Positions 16,358 through 22,943 of a stretch of DNA of 57,574 bases are shown one piece after another. This DNA is from Pseudomonas congelans (GTDB lineage: Bacteria > Pseudomonadota > Gammaproteobacteria > Pseudomonadales > Pseudomonadaceae): positions 1-57,574 of the forward strand of contig NZ_FNJH01000013.1 of the NCBI RefSeq assembly GCF_900103225.1, read 5' to 3'. Under the pieces are notes generated by a model. It saw only the letters and a program-made list of their open reading frames with translations, had not been told where the DNA came from and ran no database searches. Each line of letters opens with the position of its first letter. Position 1 is the stretch's first letter. Position numbers and translations under genes: made by a program.

Positions 16358-16684
16358 ATGAGCGACGACGACGATACTAACGACGACCTGGTAGACGACC
16401 TGGAAGGCGAAGAAGACGGTGAGGAGCTTGCAGCTGCTCCCGGAGACGACCCGGTCGAAGTAGACGATGACGTTCCGGCACCTGCCGCGAAAGGCAAGGC
16501 AAAGGCTGCAGTCTCGGTCGATGAACTGCCTAGCGTGGAAGCCAAGAACAAGGAGCGTGATGCTCTGGCACGTGCCATGGAAGAATTCCTGGCGCGTGGC
16601 GGCAAGGTGCAGGAAGTGGAGGCCAACGTGGTCGCCGATCCGCCCAAGAAGCCTGACAACAAATACGGTAGCCGCCCTATCTGA
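16358..16684 (+). CDS. sutA: RNA polymerase-binding transcriptional regulator SutA
   Basis: A 108-residue protein with a strongly acidic, disordered N-terminus (residues 1-45 almost all Asp, Glu, Ala, Pro) and a more structured helical centre around NKERDALARAMEEFLARGGK, ending in a basic DNKYGSRPI tail. This composition and its place between yjbQ and the HAD-xerC-dapF-lysA block match SutA of P. aeruginosa, which binds the RNA polymerase beta subunit and raises ribosomal and housekeeping transcription in slow-growing cells. A terminator follows 20 bp later. Assignment rests on composition, length and gene order. Confidence 0.85.
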   Translation: MSDDDDTNDDLVDDLEGEEDGEELAAAPGDDPVEVDDDVPAPAAKGKAKAAVSVDELPSVEAKNKERDALARAMEEFLARGGKVQEVEANVVADPPKKPDNKYGSRPI

Positions 16685-16703
16685 GGCTGCATGACTGTAT
16701 GAG

Positions 16704-16734
16704 AAAAGCCCGCCGTCGCTGCGGGCTTTTCTAT
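16704..16734. terminator. Bidirectional terminator between sutA and HAD gene
   Basis: AAAAGCCCGC and GCGGGCTTTT form a ten-base perfect stem with a seven-base loop. The A and T runs on both flanks let it end sutA rightward and the lysA-xerC-HAD operon leftward. Confidence 0.9.
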
Positions 16735-16754
16735 GCGCGCCTGTCAGTGAGCTT

Positions 16755-17447
16755 TCAGGCCCAGCGCGCCAGCACCTCTGGCAGTTGCGACAGGTTGTGG
16801 ATCTCGGCATCCGGCAGTCGATCCGCATCCCAGGCCTTGCCTTGCGGGTTGTACCAGATGGCGCGCATGCCAGCCTGCTGGGCACCTGCGATGTCGTCCC
16901 TGGGGTGGTCACCGACATGCACCGCCGAGCCGGCATCGACCCTTGCGCGGCGAAGCGCCTCCACGAACGGTGCCGGATCCGGCTTGCCGATACCCAGGTC
17001 CTCGGCGCACAGCGCGAAGGCAAAGTAGTCCGCCAGCCCCAAACGACGCACATCGGCATTGCCATTGGTAATCACGCCGAGCGTGAAGGTCTTGGCGAGA
17101 ATTTCCAGCATCGGTTGCACCTCAGGGAAAATCTGTACCTGATGGCGTCCCTGCAGGAAGACTTCAAAGCCCCGGTCGGCCAGGTCCTGCGCCTCGTCCG
17201 GGTCGTAGCCGGCATCTTCGAGCGCATGGAACAGTACGCGGCGTCGCAAGGCGCTGATGCGGTGTTTGAAGGACGGGTCTTCGGCCACCAGACGCGAGCG
17301 GATTTCCCACAGGTGCTCGACAGGAACCGCCCCCAGCCTGGGCGCGTGTTCGCCCAGCCAGTCACGCAGTGTGACCTCGGCACCGGCAATGGCAGGGGCT
17401 GTGTCCCAGAGCGTGTCGTCAAGATCAAACGTCACCAGCTTAATCAT
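16755..17447 (-). CDS. HAD-family hydrolase
   Basis: A 230-residue haloacid-dehalogenase superfamily phosphatase. The nucleophile motif is FDLDDTLWD at residues 7-15, motif II is GVITNGN near 118, and motif III/IV is the GKPDPAPF lysine plus HVGDHPRDD near 170-178. A helical cap lies between motifs I and II, as in subclass I. ATG 17447 is preceded by AAGGAG and lies inside the end of xerC, so translation is coupled to it. The gene order lptM, lysA, dapF, DUF484, xerC, HAD is conserved in Pseudomonas by memory. The substrate is unknown; enterobacterial YigB, which dephosphorylates FMN, holds the same position after xerC and is a likely functional guide. Confidence 0.9.
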   Translation of the reverse strand: MIKLVTFDLDDTLWDTAPAIAGAEVTLRDWLGEHAPRLGAVPVEHLWEIRSRLVAEDPSFKHRISALRRRVLFHALEDAGYDPDEAQDLADRGFEVFLQGRHQVQIFPEVQPMLEILAKTFTLGVITNGNADVRRLGLADYFAFALCAEDLGIGKPDPAPFVEALRRARVDAGSAVHVGDHPRDDIAGAQQAGMRAIWYNPQGKAWDADRLPDAEIHNLSQLPEVLARWA

Positions 17448-18339
17448 CTGCAGCTCCTTTACGTTTGGCTCGGGGATGGGCGCTGTCATAAACAGTAGCC
17501 AAATGCTGGAAGTCCAGGTGCGTGTATATCTGCGTGGTCTTGATATCCGCATGACCCAGCAGCTCCTGCACGGCGCGCAAGTCCTGTGACGATTCAAGCA
17601 GATGGCTGGCGAAGGAATGCCGCAGCATGTGCGGATGCAGATTCTGCCCCAGTTCCCGCTCACCGGCCGCCTTGAGTCGCACCTGAATCGCACGCGGGCC
17701 AAGGCGCTTGCCTTGCTGGCTGACAAATACCGCGTCGTCCTGCGGATTGGTCAGCGCGCGTAACGGCAGCCAGACTTCCAGTGCCTGACGCGCCTTGCTG
17801 CCCACCGGCAATACGCGGGTCTTGCTGCCCTTGCCCAGCACCTGCACCAGCCCGTCGCGCAGGTCCAGCTGGTCCAGATTCAGGCCGGTCAGCTCGGACA
17901 GGCGCAGTCCTGACGAGTACAGCAGTTCCAGGATGGCTTGGTCACGGTGCGCCAGAAAATCATCTTCAACGCCGCCGTCCAGCAATTGCGCGGTGCGGTC
18001 GGTGTCCAGGGTCTTGGGCAGGCGCCGCTCACCCTTGGGCGGTGACAGTCCGTTTGCCGGGTCGTGCTGGCAGATACCTTCGCGATTGAGGTACTTGTAG
18101 AAGCCGCGCACCGCTGACAGCATCCGCGCCAGACTGCGTGAAGACTGGCCCTGCTGATGCTGGCGGGCAGTGAAGCTGCGCAGGTGCTGAATATCCAGGT
18201 CACTCCAGCTCGACAACTGTGCCTTCTGGCAATACGCCAGAACCTTGCCGAGATCGCGTCGGTAGGCTTCCAGCGTATGGGGCGACACCTGGCGCTCACT
18301 GCGCAGGTGCACGCAGTAGGCGTCCAGATGCTGTTCCAT
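17440..18339 (-). CDS. xerC: Site-specific tyrosine recombinase XerC
   Basis: A 299-residue XerC, which works with XerD and FtsK at dif to resolve chromosome dimers. The N-terminal SAM-like DNA-binding domain covers residues about 1-90. The catalytic domain shows all five expected residues: Arg in SSGLRLSELTGL, Lys in LGKGSKTR, HxxR in HMLRHSFASHLL, His in LLGHADIKTT, and the nucleophilic Tyr in QIYTHLD. It starts at ATG 18339, three bases after the DUF484 stop, and overlaps the HAD gene at its 3' end. Its place in the dapF operon is the standard gammaproteobacterial one. Confidence 0.96.
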   Translation of the reverse strand: MEQHLDAYCVHLRSERQVSPHTLEAYRRDLGKVLAYCQKAQLSSWSDLDIQHLRSFTARQHQQGQSSRSLARMLSAVRGFYKYLNREGICQHDPANGLSPPKGERRLPKTLDTDRTAQLLDGGVEDDFLAHRDQAILELLYSSGLRLSELTGLNLDQLDLRDGLVQVLGKGSKTRVLPVGSKARQALEVWLPLRALTNPQDDAVFVSQQGKRLGPRAIQVRLKAAGERELGQNLHPHMLRHSFASHLLESSQDLRAVQELLGHADIKTTQIYTHLDFQHLATVYDSAHPRAKRKGAADD

Positions 18340-18341
18340 GG

Positions 18342-19076
18342 CTAGCGAACCGAGCGTAATGAGTGGGCGAAGCGCGGCAGCAGGCGGCTCAGCACGTCGG
18401 CGATATAACTGAGAAACAGGGTGCCAACCGAGCTTTTGTAATGCTGCGGATCACGGCTGCCGATGGCCAGCACGCCATGCAGGCCCAGATGATTGAGGCT
18501 GGCGATGGCAGTCGAACCGACTTCCTTGCCTTGTTCTGCACCAAACAGAAACGCCAGTTCATGCTCACGCAGGGCGCCGCAGATGATCTTCTCGCCAATC
18601 AGGCCGCCGATGGCTTTCTGTGCTTCGGCACCGCTGACCCAGCGACCCACCGGCATCGGGCTGTCGCTGAACAGGATCAGACTGACGAAGGGCACCTGAA
18701 AGTCCTGACGCAGGCTGTCTTCGACGGCGATGACCAGCTCTTCCAGGCTGGTCGCATCCATCAGCGCGAGGTTCAGGCGTCGGGTCTTTTCGAACAGGCG
18801 GTCATTGTCCCGTGCGACGTCCATCAATTGCGACAGGCGATGGCGCATTTCGATATTGCGCTCGCGCAGCAGCTTGAGCTGACGCTCGACCAGCGAAACG
18901 GTGTCACCACGCTGATGCGGGATGCGCATCGACACCAGCAGCTCGTCGTGCTCGGCGAAGAAGTCCGGGTGCTCGAGCAGGAAGGCGATGACCGCCTCTG
19001 CTTCAAGGTCTGGCGCTGCGCTATCGACAGGCGATTCGCAGGGGGTGCCTGTTGAAGCGGGAGGTTTATCGGTCAT
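18342..19076 (-). CDS. DUF484 family protein
   Basis: A 244-residue DUF484 protein, a family with a C-terminal GAF-like fold and a central coiled coil. The family pattern VIAFLLEHPDFFAEHDELL is near residues 29-47, followed by GDTVSLVERQLKLLRERN and a long helical part, and by a sensory-like C-terminal domain (LFLSYIADVLSRLLPRF). It is encoded between dapF (13 bp) and xerC (2 bp), the conserved position seen in E. coli as yigA. The function is not established; a link to XerC or cell division is only inferred from position. Confidence 0.9.
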   Translation of the reverse strand: MTDKPPASTGTPCESPVDSAAPDLEAEAVIAFLLEHPDFFAEHDELLVSMRIPHQRGDTVSLVERQLKLLRERNIEMRHRLSQLMDVARDNDRLFEKTRRLNLALMDATSLEELVIAVEDSLRQDFQVPFVSLILFSDSPMPVGRWVSGAEAQKAIGGLIGEKIICGALREHELAFLFGAEQGKEVGSTAIASLNHLGLHGVLAIGSRDPQHYKSSVGTLFLSYIADVLSRLLPRFAHSLRSVR

Positions 19077-19089
19077 GGTACTTACTCAC

Positions 19090-19920
19090 TCAAAGACGAA
19101 CTTGGCCTTCATAAACCCTGACTGCGGGGCCGGTCATCATGACAGAATGTCCCGGCCCAGCCCATTCGATGGACAGGCGACCGCCGGGCAGGTCGATCAG
19201 CAACGGCGAATCCATCCAGCCCTGACTGATGGCAGCCACAGCCGCCGCACAGGCACCGGTACCGCACGCCTGGGTTTCCCCGGCACCGCGTTCCCAGACA
19301 CGCAACTGCGCACGCTGGCGGTCCACAACGTGGAGAAAGCCGACGTTGACCCGGGCCGGAAAGCGCGGGTGATGCTCGATCTTCGGCCCCAGCGCATGCA
19401 CCGGTGCGTTATTGATGTCATCGACCCGCAGCACGGCGTGCGGATTGCCCATGGACACAGCCGCCATTTCGATATTCTGCCCGTCGACGTCAACGGTGTA
19501 ACAGCTGGCCTGTTCCGCCGCTTCGAAGGGTATCTCTTCGGGTACAAACCTTGGCGGCCCCATATCGACGCTGATCTGCCCGTCGCTGCGGATATCCAGT
19601 TCGATGATGCCGCTCTTGGTCTCGACGCGTATCTGCTTCTTGGCGGTCAGGCGCTTGTCGAGCACAAAACGGGCAAAGCAGCGTGCGCCGTTGCCGCATT
19701 GTTCGACTTCGGAGCCGTCGGAATTGAAGATTCGATAGCGAAAGTCCACATCCGGGTTGTTCGGCGCCTCGACCAGCAAAAGCTGATCGAAACCGATACC
19801 GGTGTGGCGGTCGCCCCATTGTTTGGCGTGCTTGGGCAAGATATGCGCGTGCTGACTGACAAGGTCCAGGACCATGAAGTCGTTACCCAGCCCGTGCATC
19901 TTGGTAAAACGCAGCAGCAT
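19090..19920 (-). CDS. dapF: Diaminopimelate epimerase
   Basis: A 276-residue DapF, which interconverts LL- and meso-diaminopimelate for peptidoglycan and lysine synthesis. The two catalytic cysteines are present: one in EQCGNGARCFARF near residue 75 and the other in QACGTGACAAAVA near residue 219. The N-terminus LLRFTKMHGLGNDF is typical. Five bases separate it from the upstream lysA stop, so epimerase and decarboxylase, consecutive steps in lysine synthesis, are co-expressed. Length is normal. Confidence 0.97.
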   Translation of the reverse strand: MLLRFTKMHGLGNDFMVLDLVSQHAHILPKHAKQWGDRHTGIGFDQLLLVEAPNNPDVDFRYRIFNSDGSEVEQCGNGARCFARFVLDKRLTAKKQIRVETKSGIIELDIRSDGQISVDMGPPRFVPEEIPFEAAEQASCYTVDVDGQNIEMAAVSMGNPHAVLRVDDINNAPVHALGPKIEHHPRFPARVNVGFLHVVDRQRAQLRVWERGAGETQACGTGACAAAVAAISQGWMDSPLLIDLPGGRLSIEWAGPGHSVMMTGPAVRVYEGQVRL

Positions 19921-19925
19921 GGGGA

Positions 19926-21173
19926 TTACTCCGGCAGCAGGCTTTCGCCAGCGAACAGCTCGGCCACGGTTTCGCGACGACGCACTTCAAAAGCCTGGGA
20001 ACCGTCGACCAGTACCTCGGCGGCACGGCCACGGGTGTTGTAGTTCGAGCTCATGACGAAACCATAGGCACCGGCTGAATGGACGGCCAGCAGATCGCCC
20101 TCGGCCAGCGCCAGTTCGCGACCCTTGGCGAGGAAATCGCCGGTCTCGCAGATCGGCCCGACGATATCGTAAGCACGAGGTTCGCTGTCACGCGGACGCA
20201 CCGCGGTGACCTCCATCCAGGCCTGATAAAGCGCAGGCCGGATCAGATCGTTCATCGCCGCATCGACGATGGCGAAATCCTTGTGCTCGGTGTGCTTGAG
20301 GTATTCGACACGGGTCAGCAGCGTGCCCGCGTTGGCGACGATGAAGCGTCCCGGTTCGAACAGCAGCCCCAGGTCGCGACCGGCCAGGCGCTCGCGCACG
20401 GCCTTGATGTAATCGGCCGCCAGCGGAGGCTCTTCGTCGCGATAACGCACGCCAAGACCGCCCCCCAGATCGATGTGGTGCAGGTGAATGCCGCAGTCGC
20501 CCAGACGATCTACCAGATCCAGCAGTCGATCCAGCGCATCGATGAACGGTTCGAGCGTGGTCAGTTGCGAGCCGATATGGCAGTCGACCCCGATCACTTC
20601 CAGGTTCGGCAACTGCGAGGCGCGAATGTACACGTCTTCCGCTGCGGCAATGGCGATGCCGAACTTGTTTTCCTTGAGGCCCGTGGAGATGTAGGGGTGA
20701 GTGCCTGCATCCACGTCCGGATTGACCCGCAGCGATATCGGCGCACGAACATTGAGTTCGGCAGCGACTTCCTGCAGGCGCTCCAGCTCGTCGGTGGATT
20801 CTACGTTGAAGCAGTGCACGCCGACTTCAAGGGCCCGACGCATGTCTTCGCGGGTCTTGCCGACACCGGAAAAGACGATCCTTTCGGCTTTGCCACCCGC
20901 CGCCAGCACACGCTCCAGCTCGCCACGCGAAACGATGTCGAAACCGGCGCCAAGGCGCGCCAGGACATTGAGTACACCCAGGTTGGAGTTGGCTTTTACG
21001 GCGAAGCAGACCATGTGCGGCATGCCGCTCAGCGCATCGGCGTAGGCACGGTATTGCGCTTCGATATGAGCGCGCGAGTAGACATAGGTCGGCGTGCCGA
21101 AGCGCTCGGCAATGCCGGACAAGGCTACCCCTTCCGCGAACAGCTCACCGTCGCGGTAGTTGAAGGCGTCCAT
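19926..21173 (-). CDS. lysA: Diaminopimelate decarboxylase
   Basis: A 415-residue PLP enzyme that converts meso-diaminopimelate to lysine, the last biosynthetic step. The PLP lysine is in MVCFAVKANSN near residue 60. The glycine-rich phosphate-binding loop GGGLGVRYRDEEPP is near residue 233, and the catalytic cysteine in PICETGDFLAKGR near residue 345. It follows the LptM-like lipoprotein gene after nine bases and precedes dapF. No LysR-type lysR gene is adjacent, so control is probably through the operon promoter upstream of lptM. Confidence 0.97.
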   Translation of the reverse strand: MDAFNYRDGELFAEGVALSGIAERFGTPTYVYSRAHIEAQYRAYADALSGMPHMVCFAVKANSNLGVLNVLARLGAGFDIVSRGELERVLAAGGKAERIVFSGVGKTREDMRRALEVGVHCFNVESTDELERLQEVAAELNVRAPISLRVNPDVDAGTHPYISTGLKENKFGIAIAAAEDVYIRASQLPNLEVIGVDCHIGSQLTTLEPFIDALDRLLDLVDRLGDCGIHLHHIDLGGGLGVRYRDEEPPLAADYIKAVRERLAGRDLGLLFEPGRFIVANAGTLLTRVEYLKHTEHKDFAIVDAAMNDLIRPALYQAWMEVTAVRPRDSEPRAYDIVGPICETGDFLAKGRELALAEGDLLAVHSAGAYGFVMSSNYNTRGRAAEVLVDGSQAFEVRRRETVAELFAGESLLPE

Positions 21174-21182
21174 GGAGTTCCC

Positions 21183-21329
21183 TTAAAGGTGCTTGTGCGA
21201 TTGCGATTTGGCTTGTTCTTCCGGGGTTTTGGTGTCATCCGGCAGGTACAGCGGGCCTTTCTGGCCACAGGCTGTAACAAGACACGCGACCGCGACAAGC
21301 GCAGCAAGCGAAGAGATCAGGCGCTTCAT
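21183..21329 (-). CDS. lptM: LptM-like small lipoprotein (LPS translocon maturation)
   Basis: A 48-residue lipoprotein, easily missed because of its length. The start ATG 21329 gives a short signal peptide with the lipobox LVTAC; the lipidated cysteine is residue 21 and is followed by GQKGPLYLPDD, the family signature. LptM (YifL in E. coli) stabilises the LptD translocon by promoting its correct disulfides. It is the first gene of the lysA-dapF-DUF484-xerC-HAD operon and is divergent from cyaY, both conserved arrangements. The tail is rich in Lys, Gln and His. Confidence 0.88.
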   Translation of the reverse strand: MKRLISSLAALVAVACLVTACGQKGPLYLPDDTKTPEEQAKSQSHKHL

Positions 21330-21567
21330 GGCGAAATCCTTTGTAAAAGCATTAATTGCGCCCGAGTATACCGACCACCCGGCACCTTGCCTATGCGAGC
21401 GGCGTCCCGTCTGGCGGGCCTTTGGCGCGAAAGCCGCAGCAGAGCTATGGTTGATCGGGATTAAAGTGCTCGTGCATCGCCAATGTTGGGTAAGCTTTGC
21501 ATTTGCCTGCCTGCGTCCGTATCTTGCCCGTCTGCGCCATCAGCAGGCAATTATCGAGGTTTCCGTA

Positions 21568-21900
21568 ATGAGTTTGACCGAAGCGCGCTTTCACGATCTG
21601 GTCGATGCGACTCAGCAGAATATCGAAGACGTATTCGACGAGAGTGGTCTGGATGTGGACCTGGAAAACTCGGCCGGTGTACTGACCGTCAAGTTTGAAG
21701 GCGGCACGCAGCTTATCTTCAGCCGTCAGGAGCCCCTGCGCCAGCTGTGGCTGGCCGCCAAATCGGGTGGTTTTCACTTCGACTACGACGAAGAGAATCA
21801 GTGCTGGGCCTGCGATTCCAGTGATGAGCTGCTGAGCGAGATGCTGGAGCGCTTTACCGTCGAGCAGGCTGGTGTTGAACTGGATTTCGACGAGATCTGA
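21568..21900 (+). CDS. cyaY: Frataxin-like iron-sulfur assembly protein CyaY
   Basis: A 110-residue bacterial frataxin that binds iron and modulates the IscS cysteine desulfurase. The acidic N-terminal helix (EARFHDLVDATQQNIEDVFDE), the GVLTVKF strand and the aromatic GGFHFDYDEENQCWACD segment are all present. I start at ATG 21568, where GAGG precedes it; the frame is open for 375 bases upstream but that part is antisense to lptM. A DUF1289 gene begins two bases after the stop. Confidence 0.94.
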   Translation: MSLTEARFHDLVDATQQNIEDVFDESGLDVDLENSAGVLTVKFEGGTQLIFSRQEPLRQLWLAAKSGGFHFDYDEENQCWACDSSDELLSEMLERFTVEQAGVELDFDEI

Positions 21901-21902
21901 TC

Positions 21903-22139
21903 GTGAGCCAGTCCCCCGTTCGACCGCCCAAGCCGCTTTTCAGCAACGTCAGCCCGGCAGTAGCCTCTCCGTGTATCAGCCTGTGTCGGCTCGATGAGCA
22001 GAAGGTTTGCCTGGGGTGCTTCCGTCATGTCGAAGACATCCGCGAATGGCGCTCGGCCGATGACGACCGGCGCCGCCAGATTCGCCATGAAGCCGATCAG
22101 CGTCGAGCCCGCGCCGAGGTTGACCAGGCCGCTGGCTGA
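21903..22139 (+). CDS. DUF1289 family protein
   Basis: A 78-residue cysteine-containing protein of the DUF1289 family. The pattern is SPCISLCRLDEQKVCLGCFRHVEDIREW: four cysteines in a C-x3-C...C-x2-C arrangement likely to bind a metal or cluster. GTG 21903 lies two bases after the cyaY stop, so translation is coupled. The C-terminus is basic (DRRRQIRHEADQRRARAE). No activity is established. Coupling to cyaY suggests, weakly, an iron-sulfur connection. Confidence 0.85.
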   Translation: MSQSPVRPPKPLFSNVSPAVASPCISLCRLDEQKVCLGCFRHVEDIREWRSADDDRRRQIRHEADQRRARAEVDQAAG

Positions 22140-22211
22140 AACCGCGTCGGGTTGTGTATTTATTGCGCTGTGTTAGGGTCAGACCTTGCCTCTGCAGACA
22201 AGAGGCTCGTC

Positions 22212-22240
22212 AAACCCCGCCAATTGGTGGGGTTTTGTTT
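22212..22240 (+). terminator. Hairpin terminator between DUF1289 and rnk
   Basis: AAACCCC-GCC-AATT-GGT-GGGGTTT forms a near-perfect long stem with a T-rich tail. It lies 72 bp after the DUF1289 stop and 34 bp before rnk. A smaller hairpin, CCTCT and AGAGG, sits just upstream at about 22187-22205. The structure may end the cyaY unit or act as an attenuator in the rnk leader. Confidence 0.75.
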
Positions 22241-22273
22241 TATTCATGGAGAATAAAGGAGTCTGCCCAGACC

Positions 22274-22681
22274 ATGACCACAGCACCTTCGATCATCCTT
22301 ACCCGACTCGACGTACAGCGTCTTGAGAGTTTTATCGCCAGCCAGGACGAAGACGCGCCGGGTATCCAGGCGTTGCAAGCCGAACTGGACCGCGCCGACC
22401 AGGTGGTTGGCCACGACGAAGTGCCTGCGGGCGTTGTGACCATGAATTCGCGTGTGCATTGCCGCGAAGAAGTCAGTGGCAAGGACTACCACCTCAAACT
22501 GGTTTATCCACAGGATGCGGGCGCGGACGGCACCGTCTCGGTCCTGGCGCCAATGGGTTCGGCGCTGCTGGGTCTGCAAATCGGCCAACACATCGACTGG
22601 CCTGCACCGGGCGGCAAGACCCTGAAACTGACCTTGCTGGCGGTTGAATATCAGCCGGAAGCGGCGGGCGAGTACGAGTAA
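22274..22681 (+). CDS. rnk: Nucleoside diphosphate kinase regulator Rnk
   Basis: A 135-residue protein of the GreA/GreB-like family. The N-terminal part is a short helical coiled coil (LDVQRLESFIASQDED to ELDRADQV), and the C-terminal half is the FKBP-like domain (LVYPQDAGADGTVSVLAPMGSALLGL). Rnk binds RNA polymerase in competition with Gre factors and was named for its effect on Ndk and alginate in P. aeruginosa. The start ATG 22274 gives the normal length; GGAG lies about 14 bases upstream. A hairpin in the leader may influence expression. Confidence 0.93.
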   Translation: MTTAPSIILTRLDVQRLESFIASQDEDAPGIQALQAELDRADQVVGHDEVPAGVVTMNSRVHCREEVSGKDYHLKLVYPQDAGADGTVSVLAPMGSALLGLQIGQHIDWPAPGGKTLKLTLLAVEYQPEAAGEYE

Positions 22682-22699
22682 TCAAAGGCGCTGCATCCG

Positions 22700-22940
22700 T
22701 AGAACGCCTCCGGATTCAGGAGCGGACGCAGAGCGTCCAGAACTGCATTCCCACGCGGAGCGTGAGGAACGAGAGGCGCCCCGCAGAATACCTGTCGTGC
22801 CAATGCTCCGCGTTGGCATGCAGTGCGTGACGCTCCGGCGTCACAGCTCCGGAAGTGGACCCAGAGCGTCCAGAACTGCATTCCCACGCTGGAGCGTGCG
22901 GAACGGGCGCTTCGCAGAAAACCTATCGTGCCAATGCTGT
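22700..22940. repeat. Cluster of REP-like intergenic repeats (block A)
   Basis: Several copies of a GC-rich unit are visible, containing GGACGCAGAGCGTCC, AACTGCATTCCCACGC, GGAGCGTG and TCGTGCCAATGCTCCGCGTTGG. Each unit contains imperfect dyads. The same words recur at 38948, 53484 and 57470, always between genes. Here they lie between convergent rnk and cyaA. Confidence 0.9.
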
Positions 22941-22943
22941 ACG

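Noticed and set aside
22700..22940. CRISPR array in the repeated region
   Set aside because: The units are imperfect, facing dyads without evenly spaced unique spacers, and no cas genes are present.
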